Shown here piece by piece: positions 55,420-64,000 of a stretch of DNA of 64,000 nt. Origin of the DNA: Hyphococcus luteus (lineage in GTDB: Bacteria; Pseudomonadota; Alphaproteobacteria; Caulobacterales; Parvularculaceae); assembly GCF_002943565.1 (NCBI RefSeq), contig NZ_PJCH01000005.1, positions 1,054,001-1,118,000 on the forward strand, given 5' to 3'. The notes below the pieces were generated by a model. That model did not search any database and had not been told where the DNA came from. It saw only the letters and a list, made by a program, of their open reading frames with translations. The translations under genes and the position numbers were made by a program. The first letter of the stretch is position 1, and every line of letters begins with the position of its first letter.

Positions 55420-55911
55420 ATGCCCTTGACGCTCAAAGGCGGCTGCCGCTGCGGCGCCGTCACCTTCACCGTCGACAGCCATACGCCGGTTCCCTATCAG
55501 CGCTGTTATTGCAGTATTTGCCGCAAGACCGCGGGCGGGGGCGGCTACGCCATCAATCTCGCCGCCATCGCCGGCACGCTGAAAATCGAGGGTGAAGAAA
55601 ATTTAGGCGTTTATCGCGCCGTGATCGATCGCGGCGGGCGGCGCGAGACAAGTTCCGGCGAGCGCAATTTCTGCAAAGCCTGTGGAACCGCGTTGTGGCT
55701 TTACGATCCGACCTGGCCGGAGCTCGTTCATCCGCACGCTTCGGCCATCGACACGGATCTGCCCGAGCCGCCTTCGCTGGTGCATTGTCTGCTCAAAGAC
55801 AAGGCGAATTGGGTGCGGCCCGAAATCGGCCCGGACGATCAGGCGTTTGATCATTATCCGCAAGACAGCATCGAGGACTGGCACAAGACGCGCGGGCTCT
55901 GGGCGGACTAA
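55420..55911 (+). CDS. GFA family protein (glutathione-dependent formaldehyde-activating-like)
   Basis: 163 residues. Zinc-binding cysteines: KGGCRCGAVTFTVDSH, QRCYCSICRKTAGGGG and NFCKACGTALWLYDP, all as expected for the GFA fold. ATG 55420 is preceded by AGAGGAGG. The role is uncertain; members bind zinc and some react with glutathione adducts. Separated by 19 bases from the phosphodiester glycosidase. Confidence 0.9.
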   Translation: MPLTLKGGCRCGAVTFTVDSHTPVPYQRCYCSICRKTAGGGGYAINLAAIAGTLKIEGEENLGVYRAVIDRGGRRETSSGERNFCKACGTALWLYDPTWPELVHPHASAIDTDLPEPPSLVHCLLKDKANWVRPEIGPDDQAFDHYPQDSIEDWHKTRGLWAD

Positions 55912-56080
55912 GAACCGCAAAGGGCCCGCCCCGTGCGGCAAGCACGACTGCGCGCCGGCGCTTATGCGCCGAATGCGCGGATGAGCCGTCATCCGCGCTC
56001 ATAAGAAAAGAGCGCGGCTTTGCAATTCGCGTCGAAACCGGCATGCTGGCGGCGCCGGCAACAAAGGAGTCGTCCTTCCC

Positions 56081-57421
56081 GTGAAACAGATCGTCCCCGC
56101 TCTTAGTCTGATCCTTTGTCTTGTTCTCTCCCCCGCCGCCGCTTTCGCGCAGGCCGAGCCCGCCGCAACGCCGCCCGCGCTCACCGAAGAGGAAGCCGCG
56201 ATCGTCGCCCGGGTGGAGGCGAATTTCGGCGACTCCATCGCCTTTCTCGAAGAGGTGGTGAACATCAATTCCGGCACCATGAATCATGAGGGCGTGCGCG
56301 CGGTTGGCCACGCCTTCGCCGGGCCTTTCGAGGCGCTCGGCTTCAAGGTGAAGTGGATCGAGCAGGACAAGGTGAACCGGGCGGGCCATTTCGAGGCTGT
56401 CAAAAAGGGCGATCAAGGCGCGAAGCTGCTCCTTATCGGCCATCTCGACACGGTCTTCGCCAAAGACGGCGACTTCCTCGAATGGAGCCGCGACGGCGAC
56501 GTCGCCAAAGGGCCGGGCGTCGTCGATATGAAGGGCGGCGACATCGTCCTTCTCTATGCGCTGAAAGCGCTCGACGATCTCGACCTTCTGGACGGCGCCG
56601 GCGTCACCGTGCTCATGACCGGCGACGAAGAGATGAGCGGCAAGCCCATCGATATCTCCCGCAAGGACCTCATCAAGGCGGCGAAGCGCGTCGATGTCGC
56701 GCTCAATTTCGAAGGCGGCGCGGAAGGCGAAGTCGTCACCTCGCGCCGCGGCGCTTCCGGCTGGACGCTGACGACGACCGGCGTGCGCGCGCATTCGAGC
56801 CGCATCTTTTCCGAAGAGGTCGGCGCCGGCGCAATCTTCGAAATGGGACGCATTCTGAACGACATCTATGAAGCGCTCGCGGAGGAAGAATATCTCACCT
56901 TCAATCCCGGCGTCGTCGTCGGCGGCACGGATGTGAAATACGACAAGGAGGCGACGCGCGGGAGCGCCTTCGGCAAGACCAATGTCGTCGCGCAAAAGGT
57001 CGTGGTCGACGGCGGCCTTCGTTTCATTTCAGAAGAACAAAAAGAAGCGGCGCGCGAAAAGATGCGCGAAATCGCCGCCGAACACCTTCCGGAAACCGGC
57101 GCGGAGTTTGCGTTCGAGGACAGCTATCCGGCCATGAGTCCCACGGACGGCAATATGGCGCTGCTCGCCCTTGTCTCCGATGTGAGCGAGGATCTGGGCC
57201 AGGGCCCTTTGAAAGGCAACGATCCGTCAAAACGCGGCGCCGCGGACATCTCCTTCGCCGCGCCGCATGCGCCCGCCTCCATGGACGGGCTCGGCCCGGA
57301 AGGCGGCGCGGGCCACACGCCCGACGAATGGCTCGATATTCCCTCCGTCAAGGCGGCGACGGCGCGCGCCGCGCTGATCATCTACCGCCTCACCCGCGAA
57401 GACGCGCCGAGCTTCGAATAG
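56081..57421 (+). CDS. M20 family metallopeptidase (glutamate carboxypeptidase-like), secreted
   Basis: 446 residues. Starts at GTG 56081 with signal MKQIVPALSLILCLVLSPAAAFAQ. Zinc motifs: IGHLDTVFAKDG, KGPGVVDMKGGDIVLLYAL, TGDEEMSGKPID (catalytic Glu-Glu), and GGAGHTPDEWLDIP (His). The dimerisation domain lies in between. Cleaves C-terminal glutamate or similar amides in the periplasm. The next gene begins 18 bases after its stop. Confidence 0.9.
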   Translation: MKQIVPALSLILCLVLSPAAAFAQAEPAATPPALTEEEAAIVARVEANFGDSIAFLEEVVNINSGTMNHEGVRAVGHAFAGPFEALGFKVKWIEQDKVNRAGHFEAVKKGDQGAKLLLIGHLDTVFAKDGDFLEWSRDGDVAKGPGVVDMKGGDIVLLYALKALDDLDLLDGAGVTVLMTGDEEMSGKPIDISRKDLIKAAKRVDVALNFEGGAEGEVVTSRRGASGWTLTTTGVRAHSSRIFSEEVGAGAIFEMGRILNDIYEALAEEEYLTFNPGVVVGGTDVKYDKEATRGSAFGKTNVVAQKVVVDGGLRFISEEQKEAAREKMREIAAEHLPETGAEFAFEDSYPAMSPTDGNMALLALVSDVSEDLGQGPLKGNDPSKRGAADISFAAPHAPASMDGLGPEGGAGHTPDEWLDIPSVKAATARAALIIYRLTREDAPSFE

Positions 57422-57439
57422 GCGGCGAAGGAAAGACCC

Positions 57440-58192
57440 GTGACGGATGCGATCAAAACCGTGCGTATCGACAAGCGGTTCTGCGGGCCGAAAAGCTCCG
57501 GGAATGGCGGCTATTCGGCGGGGCTTTTTGCGCAAGCGATAGACGGGCCGGCGTCCGTGACCCTGAAGGCGCCGCCGCCCCTCGAAACGCCCATTGAATT
57601 GCGCGTGGGCGAAGGCGGGAAAGTCGAAGCGATCGCGGGCGAGACGCTGATCGCTGTCGCCGAGCCGGGCGAGGTGAGCGTCGACCCGCCGGCGATCCCC
57701 GATGACGCCGCTGTCGCCGCGGCCCATGACGCCTTTGTGGAGACGGTCACGGGCCGGCACATCATTCCTTATTGTTTCGTTTGCGGCGACCGCCGCGCCC
57801 CCGGCGACGGCCTCAGGATTTTTTCCGGTCCCGCGCCGGACAGTCCCGTCAACGCCGATTTCTGGACGCCCGCGGCCGACCTCGCCGGCGAAGACGGGCT
57901 TGTGCGTCCTGAATTTTTATGGGCGGCGCTCGACTGCCCCACGGCTTATGCTTTGCGGGTCGGCGAGCGCATGACCCTGCTTGGGCGCATGACGGCGGAG
58001 ATTCGCCGCCGCCCGAAGCCCGGCGAGCGCCTCATCGCCGCGGCCTGGCGGACCGGCGAGGACGGGCGCAAGCATTTCTCGTCCTCGGTGCTGCTCGATG
58101 AAAAGCGCGAGATCGTCGCCGCGGCCAATGCGATCTGGATCGAGCTGAACGACCCCGCGCTGGTGGAGAAGATCAAGGGCGAGAACGCCTGA
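57440..58192 (+). CDS. Thioesterase-like hot-dog fold protein
   Basis: 250 residues from GTG 57440 (AAGGAAAG upstream). The sequence has RFCGPKSSGNGGYSAGLFAQ, a CFVCGDRRAPGDGLRIF pair of cysteines and FLWAALDCPTAYAL then a second hot-dog half (LGRMTAEIRRRPKPGERLIAAAW, SSSVLLDEKREIVAAANAIWIEL). Two hot-dog domains as in some acyl-CoA thioesterases. Substrate unknown. Followed by TPP riboswitch 2. Confidence 0.75.
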   Translation: MTDAIKTVRIDKRFCGPKSSGNGGYSAGLFAQAIDGPASVTLKAPPPLETPIELRVGEGGKVEAIAGETLIAVAEPGEVSVDPPAIPDDAAVAAAHDAFVETVTGRHIIPYCFVCGDRRAPGDGLRIFSGPAPDSPVNADFWTPAADLAGEDGLVRPEFLWAALDCPTAYALRVGERMTLLGRMTAEIRRRPKPGERLIAAAWRTGEDGRKHFSSSVLLDEKREIVAAANAIWIELNDPALVEKIKGENA

Positions 58193-58272
58193 AAACGGCG
58201 GGTTTCACCCCTGGCTTCACTGTGCGTGGCTTTCCTTGATGGACACCCGCCGATTTGCTAGAAAGCGACCAC

Positions 58273-58386
58273 ATTCCGAGGGGCGCCGGCGGCACCGGCT
58301 GAGACCTTGTTTTTCCTCTTCCGGGAGGAAACGGCACAGGGGCACCCTTTGAACCTGATCGGTTAACACCGGCGTAGGGACGGAGG
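58273..58386 (+). promoter_or_regulatory. TPP riboswitch with P1 overlapping the Shine-Dalgarno
   Basis: CCGAGGGGCGCC, CTGAGA (58299-58304), a long P3a insertion, ACCCTTTGAACCTGATC (ACCTGA 58353-58358), ACACCGGCGTAGGGA (to 58380). P1: TCCG (58275-58278) pairs with CGGA (58381-58384), which is part of the ribosome site GGAGG (58382-58386), 5 bases before ATG 58392. TPP binding should therefore hide the ribosome site: translational control. The regulated run is a four-helix protein, a PH-domain protein and thiC. Confidence 0.93.
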
Positions 58387-58391
58387 CGCTT

Positions 58392-58802
58392 ATGATCACC
58401 ACATCCACCGTGCTGACCCTGTCGCTCGCGAAGGCGATGGGCTTTTATTTCATCGCCGGCGGGCTGTCGGGCTTCATCAGCCGCACCCGCTGGGCGGCGA
58501 TCCTCGATGAATTTATCGCGCGGCCGGCGCTCACCTTTATCTCCGGCGTCTTCGTTTTCGTCCTCGGCGCGGCGCTCATCATGGCGCACAACATCTGGAC
58601 CGATCCGCTGGCCATCGCCGTGACGTTGATCGGCTGGGCCGCGGCGATCGAGGGGATCGTCCTCGTCGCTTATCCGGACCCGCTCTTGAGATGGGCGGTC
58701 AAATTCGTGCGCCCCGGCGCGGTCCGCGCCTTTTCCGTCTTCACCATCCTCCTCGGCGCCGTCTTCCTGGCGCTCGGCTTCACCGGCCGGGCGGGGCTTT
58801 GA
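58392..58802 (+). CDS. Four-helix membrane protein under a TPP riboswitch, unknown
   Basis: 136 residues, four predicted membrane helices: about 7-30 (LTLSLAKAMGFYFIAGGLSGFI), 45-66 (LTFISGVFVFVLGAALIMA), 71-92 (LAIAVTLIGWAAAIEGIVLVAY) and 112-133 (FSVFTILLGAVFLALGF). Start placed directly after the riboswitch, whose P1 holds its ribosome site. Not recognised as a known thiamine transporter. Co-regulation with thiC makes a role in transport of thiamine or its pyrimidine precursor plausible, but this is inference. Confidence 0.8.
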   Translation: MITTSTVLTLSLAKAMGFYFIAGGLSGFISRTRWAAILDEFIARPALTFISGVFVFVLGAALIMAHNIWTDPLAIAVTLIGWAAAIEGIVLVAYPDPLLRWAVKFVRPGAVRAFSVFTILLGAVFLALGFTGRAGL

Positions 58803-58807
58803 GCGTC

Positions 58808-61320
<2,513 letters not shown>

Positions 61321-61359
61321 TTTAAGCCTGAGATGCCTGCTTTCGTTACTTTGTAACGG

Positions 61360-61411
61360 TTGCGTGTTTGCGTTTTGTTCTTATATTGCTGTGGGGCGTG
61401 TATATACATTG
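61360..61411 (+). promoter_or_regulatory. Promoter and palindromic element upstream of the AT-rich module
   Basis: TTGCGT (61360-61365), 16 bases, TATATT (61382-61387), then TGTATATACATTG (61399-61411). TGTATATACA is a perfect 10-bp palindrome and the 13-mer recurs at 62991-63003 before the RHH gene. The position just downstream of the -10 suits a repressor. Confidence 0.55.
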
Positions 61412-61432
61412 CTGAAATAGGTGCAGAACAAA

Positions 61433-62041
61433 ATGTCAAAATTCAAAGTAAAAATGAAAATCCAAGGATTTGAGCTTGAATTAGAGGGAAGTCGTGAAGA
61501 CGCAGCTGTCATCAATGAACAATTAGGAAGACAGCTTGCAGGCATGTTGCCTCCCATCGAAGGTATAATTGAAGGCAAGGTGGAGCAAGTAGCTTCGCCG
61601 GGGCAGGCTCATCAAGATGTTGATGAAAAGCCAAAAAGAAAGCAGTCGAGGAAGCGCCGGGTGGCTAGTTCTGGAGAGGCGGCTGAGGCTCCGAAAATTG
61701 AATACCGTCACGATAGCTCTAAGTATGGCAATCCCAAGCAGGATTGGAATGTTACGAAAAAAGTTCTCTGGCTTTTGTATGTCTTGAAGCAAGAGGTAGG
61801 CAGAGATGAGTTTTCAGCCGGTGAGTTGGCTGGCGTATTCAATTTATATTTTAAACAGTTCGGAACTATACGAGCATCTAACGTCAGCCGTGACTTAGGT
61901 AGTGCAAAAAAGAAGTCACCATCACCGGTTGCGGACGATCCGACAAAAAATCCAGTTACCTGGTATCTTACCGATGCAGGGAATAAAAATGCGCAGGCTT
62001 TGGTTGAAGAAGCATTGGGGTCTGACGAATTGAAACTCTGA
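61433..62041 (+). CDS. Uncharacterised protein, first gene of an AT-rich two-gene module
   Basis: 202 residues. Begins SKFKVKMKIQGFELELEG and a helix with AAVINEQLGRQLAGM, followed by a basic linker (KPKRKQSRKRR), then a helical C-terminal part (WNVTKKVLWLLYVLKQEVGRDEFSAGELAGVFNLYFKQFG) that looks like a winged-helix domain. GC content is clearly lower than the core genes. No family recognised. The second gene starts 12 bases after its stop. ATG 61433 is preferred to GTG 61421. Confidence 0.8.
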   Translation: MSKFKVKMKIQGFELELEGSREDAAVINEQLGRQLAGMLPPIEGIIEGKVEQVASPGQAHQDVDEKPKRKQSRKRRVASSGEAAEAPKIEYRHDSSKYGNPKQDWNVTKKVLWLLYVLKQEVGRDEFSAGELAGVFNLYFKQFGTIRASNVSRDLGSAKKKSPSPVADDPTKNPVTWYLTDAGNKNAQALVEEALGSDELKL

Positions 62042-62053
62042 TATTTCAGTATT

Positions 62054-62836
62054 ATGGGACTTATAGAAAAAAAGGCTTTAATAAGCCAAATTTCGCCACC
62101 TATGGATCATCTTCTTGCCACCCAGTTGGTGGATGAGTTCATATCGTCGGAACGTCGGTTTATTCAGCGTGATTGGGAACCATCTCAGTTAGATGGCGGG
62201 CAATTTGCAGAAACACTTGCCCGTATATGGTATCATGCAGATTCAAAAAATTTGAATCGGGGAAAAGATTTCAACGAATGTTTGAAGTACATCGAGAACG
62301 ATCAGGTTACTCATACCATTCAACCAAGGCAAGATGCATTGCACATGGCAAGGGTATTGCGAACTTTATATAAGTTTCGAAGCCAAAGGGGGGCAGTTCA
62401 TATTTCCCTTAATTATACGCCAAACCATATGGATTCAAAGTTTGTGATAGAAATGGTGCGTTGGTGTATGAATGATACGCTTAGAGTCTTCTGGTCCGGC
62501 GATAGAGAGGCTGTTGCAAAAGCAATTAGAGAGTTGCTCCAATTCGATGTGCCTGCAATTGGTGTTTTTGGATCCGTCACACTTGTGCAGCGTACAGACT
62601 TAAGAGTCGAAGAGGAAGTTTTGTTGATATTGCATTTTGCTGGTGAGAACGGAATGTCCCGTCGAGATGTTGGCAAAATTGTTTTGGCTGCTCCTGCTTC
62701 AGTCACGACAACTCTTAAAAAGTTGATGAGTAAGGAATTTCGCCAGATTGTGTTAGACGAAAATGTTTATCGTCTTACAGATTTAGGATCTCGGCGAGTC
62801 CGAAACGAATTGTCTGAGAAGCTCTTGGCGCAATAA
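62054..62836 (+). CDS. Uncharacterised protein with C-terminal winged-helix region, second gene of the AT-rich module
   Basis: 260 residues. Helical N-terminal two-thirds with DGGQFAETLARIWYHADSKNL and FRSQRGAVHISLNYTPNHMDSKFVIEMVRWCMNDTLRVFW, in which R-x6-H resembles but does not prove a HEPN ribonuclease motif. Residues about 185-260 (LRVEEEVLLILHFAGENGMSRRDVGKIVLAAPASVTTTLKKLMSKE) look like a winged helix. AT-rich codons. No family recognised; association with mobile-element or phage-defence cargo is only a guess. Confidence 0.75.
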   Translation: MGLIEKKALISQISPPMDHLLATQLVDEFISSERRFIQRDWEPSQLDGGQFAETLARIWYHADSKNLNRGKDFNECLKYIENDQVTHTIQPRQDALHMARVLRTLYKFRSQRGAVHISLNYTPNHMDSKFVIEMVRWCMNDTLRVFWSGDREAVAKAIRELLQFDVPAIGVFGSVTLVQRTDLRVEEEVLLILHFAGENGMSRRDVGKIVLAAPASVTTTLKKLMSKEFRQIVLDENVYRLTDLGSRRVRNELSEKLLAQ

Positions 62837-62971
62837 TCATATTATCAGATACGGTTGATTGATTGCCTAAAACTCATCGCTAGGATTACTAACCCCAACA
62901 AAGAGATACAATCCGTAGACCGTCTTTGCGGGCCTACTCATCCGCCCCTACAAAATTTTACGCGGGCCCTC

Positions 62972-63003
62972 TTGTGTTCCGTGATTCATATGTATATACA
63001 TTG
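62972..63003 (+). promoter_or_regulatory. Promoter with palindromic element before the RHH gene
   Basis: TTGTGT (62972-62977), 17 bases, TATACA (62995-63000). The -10 lies inside TGTATATACATTG (62991-63003), the same 13-mer as at 61399-61411. An overlapping operator is suggested. Confidence 0.55.
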
Positions 63004-63037
63004 TCTATCGAAGTGATAACGAAATGGCGCCGGTCCC

Positions 63038-63304
63038 ATGGCGGATGACAAGAAGGATGGCGGCAAGACCCCGAAAAAAGGGGTGGTGAAAAAAGGGTCC
63101 TCCAGAAAAGAGGCCCTCAAAAAGCCGGCTGCAGAAAAACGCGAAAAGAAAAACAAGAAAGACAGCCAGCTTGTCATCCGGCTGAACCGGGAGATGCGCG
63201 ACCGTTTCGTTGCGCTTTGCGAAGAGCTGGACACTAGCGCGGCCAGAGAGCTGCGCGGGTTCATGAAGGAGTTTGTGCGCAAGCACGAGGACAAAGAAAA
63301 GTAA
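63038..63304 (+). CDS. Lysine-rich ribbon-helix-helix-like DNA-binding protein
   Basis: 88 residues. The first 45 are very basic and disordered (KKGVVKKGSSRKEALKK). The last part, DSQLVIRLNREMRDRFVALCEELDTSAARELRGFMKEFV, has the strand-helix-helix pattern of Arc/MetJ-type regulators, such as those that regulate plasmid or toxin-antitoxin operons. It may bind the TGTATATACATTG element in its own promoter. The next small gene starts 13 bases after its stop. Confidence 0.7.
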   Translation: MADDKKDGGKTPKKGVVKKGSSRKEALKKPAAEKREKKNKKDSQLVIRLNREMRDRFVALCEELDTSAARELRGFMKEFVRKHEDKEK

Positions 63305-63317
63305 GGAGTCCATTCAA

Positions 63318-63437
63318 ATGGCGAAGAAGAGCAAAGTCAAAGCCCTCAAAAAAGAGATCAAGTCGCGCAAGAAACGCATTGCGCGCCAGGAATCCAAACT
63401 GAAAAAAGCAAAAAAAGCGCTGAAAAAAGCAGCGTAA
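63318..63437 (+). CDS. 39-residue lysine/alanine-rich helical peptide
   Basis: MAKKSKVKALKKEIKSRKKR then IARQESKLKKAKKALKKAA. AAGGAGT lies 8 bases before ATG 63318, so it is well translated. Composition is like histone-H1/HU-tail peptides; it may bind nucleic acid. A perfect terminator follows. Probably cotranscribed with the RHH gene. Confidence 0.65.
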   Translation: MAKKSKVKALKKEIKSRKKRIARQESKLKKAKKALKKAA

Positions 63438-63466
63438 CGCGCCGCTCTTTTCAAAAACTTTTTCAA

Positions 63467-63501
63467 GCCGCCGGTCGCGCCATCGCGTCCGGCGGTTTTT
63501 T
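63467..63501 (+). terminator. Intrinsic terminator after the lysine-rich peptide
   Basis: CCGCCGG (63468-63474) and CCGGCGG (63489-63495) with inner CGCG pairing, then TTTTTT. Ends the RHH/peptide transcript. Confidence 0.9.
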
Positions 63502-63560
63502 GTTGCGAGGTCAGCTGAGGCCATCGCTATGTCACTGAGTGCATAAAGCAGCGGCAAACA

Positions 63561-63893
63561 CCCTCTTCCCCCGCTTGAGCGGGGGAAGTACCGCCCCGGA
63601 CTTGATCCGGGGCGGGGATGGGGGTGAGGCGGTGGAGCGATAAACCGGTTTTGTACGGCTTTGGCGAAACCCCCTCCGTCCGCTGCGCGGACACCTCCCC
63701 CGCAAGCGGGGGAGGAGGGCGCTTCTGCTAAAGATCAGAGCAAGCTCCTCTTCCCCCGTTTACGGGGGAAGTACCCGCGAAGCGGGGGATGGGGGTGAGG
63801 CGGGGAGCATTCGGGTGGTTTTGCGAAACCCCCTCCGTCATCCCGGGCTCGCGCCCGGTCTGACACCTCCCCCATTGTCATGGGGGAGGAAGA
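63561..63893. repeat. Two tandem palindromic repeat units
   Basis: Unit 1 (about 63561-63720) and unit 2 (about 63746-63893) share CTCTTCCCCCG, GCGGGGGA, GATGGGGGTGAGGCGG, AACCCCCTCCGTC and ACACCTCCCCC. Each is a composite inverted repeat with inner hairpins such as CCCCCGC-TTGA-GCGGGGG. No gene fits in 63438-63908 (471 bases). Related in style to the repeat at 22968-23094. Confidence 0.85.
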
Positions 63894-63908
63894 GAGGCCC
63901 TTGAGGGC

Positions 63909-64000
63909 TTAGTTTTCGTCGCCGCTCTCGTCAGGCTTCGATCTCAAAAATAAAACCGACTTCCGCGCGGCGTCGTGGATGGTTTCGAGAACGCCGTCCA
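63909..64000 (-). CDS. 3' end of an unknown minus-strand gene
   Basis: A minus-strand frame open to the right edge encodes the last 29 or so residues (DGVLETIHDAARKSVLFLRS, then KPDESGDEN) and stops at TAA. Composition looks coding, with an acidic C-terminal tail. Too short to assign. Confidence 0.4.
   Translation of the reverse strand, partial: DGVLETIHDAARKSVLFLRSKPDESGDEN

Noticed and set aside
63561-63893. Repeats that look like a CRISPR array
   Set aside because: Only two composite palindromic units with unequal spacing and no cas genes; they are intergenic hairpin repeats.

Overview
The window is about 64 kb of GC-rich chromosome from an alphaproteobacterium. The evidence is gene order: glnD-murJ-trpS, ruvCAB-ybgC-tolQRAB-pal-cpoB-tilS-ftsH and folP-glmM all sit as they do in that class. 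A Coq4-type ubiquinone protein, two VPLPA-type C-terminal sorting proteins and a probable serC leader RNA fit as well. A marine Parvularculaceae/Hyphomonadaceae-like lineage is possible, but that is inference. Almost everything is core housekeeping sequence. No rRNA, tRNA, CRISPR array, transposase or phage gene is visible.

Layout. 1-6.5 kb: glnD (cut by the left edge, with a degenerate HD domain), murJ, trpS and a polyprenyl-phosphate type glycosyltransferase. 6.5-10.9 kb: a lipoprotein phosphatase/nuclease-fold protein, a VPLPA-sorted protein, an isoaspartyl peptidase, gpmA, zapA and a DUF4164-like gene. 11-17.9 kb: a central carbon cluster tkt-gap-(lipoprotein)-pgk followed by two different class I fructose-bisphosphate aldolases in tandem. 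17.9-21.8 kb: second VPLPA protein, coq4, thiE, a 35-residue membrane peptide and a Sel1-repeat protein. 21.8-34.5 kb: ruvCAB, ybgC, the whole Tol-Pal envelope system, tilS and ftsH, with palindromic intergenic repeats. 34.5-46.3 kb: folP and glmM, then a mosaic of regulators (AraC, TetR, HxlR), small enzymes, thiD, lipoproteins, PhzF and an EamA transporter. 46.3-50.7 kb: serC, serA and purA. 50.7-58.2 kb: D-amino-acid oxidase-like protein, thioredoxin-like protein, an apparently orphan TPP riboswitch, a sodium:solute symporter, and several hydrolase/thioesterase-type genes. 58.2-61.3 kb: a second TPP riboswitch leading a four-helix membrane protein, a PH-domain protein and thiC. 61.3-63.5 kb: an AT-rich module of two unrecognised genes, then a ribbon-helix-helix-like regulator and a 39-residue lysine-rich peptide. 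63.5-64 kb: tandem palindromic repeats and the 3' end of a minus-strand gene.

Themes. Thiamine supply (thiE, thiD, thiC, two TPP riboswitches) and triose glycolysis/pentose phosphate metabolism are concentrated here. The most interesting unexplained items are: (1) the AT-rich module and the neighbouring regulator sharing a 13-bp palindromic promoter element; (2) the orphan TPP riboswitch pointing into the antisense strand of a symporter gene; (3) the riboswitch whose P1 stem contains the Shine-Dalgarno of an unknown membrane protein; (4) the degenerate HD domain of GlnD.
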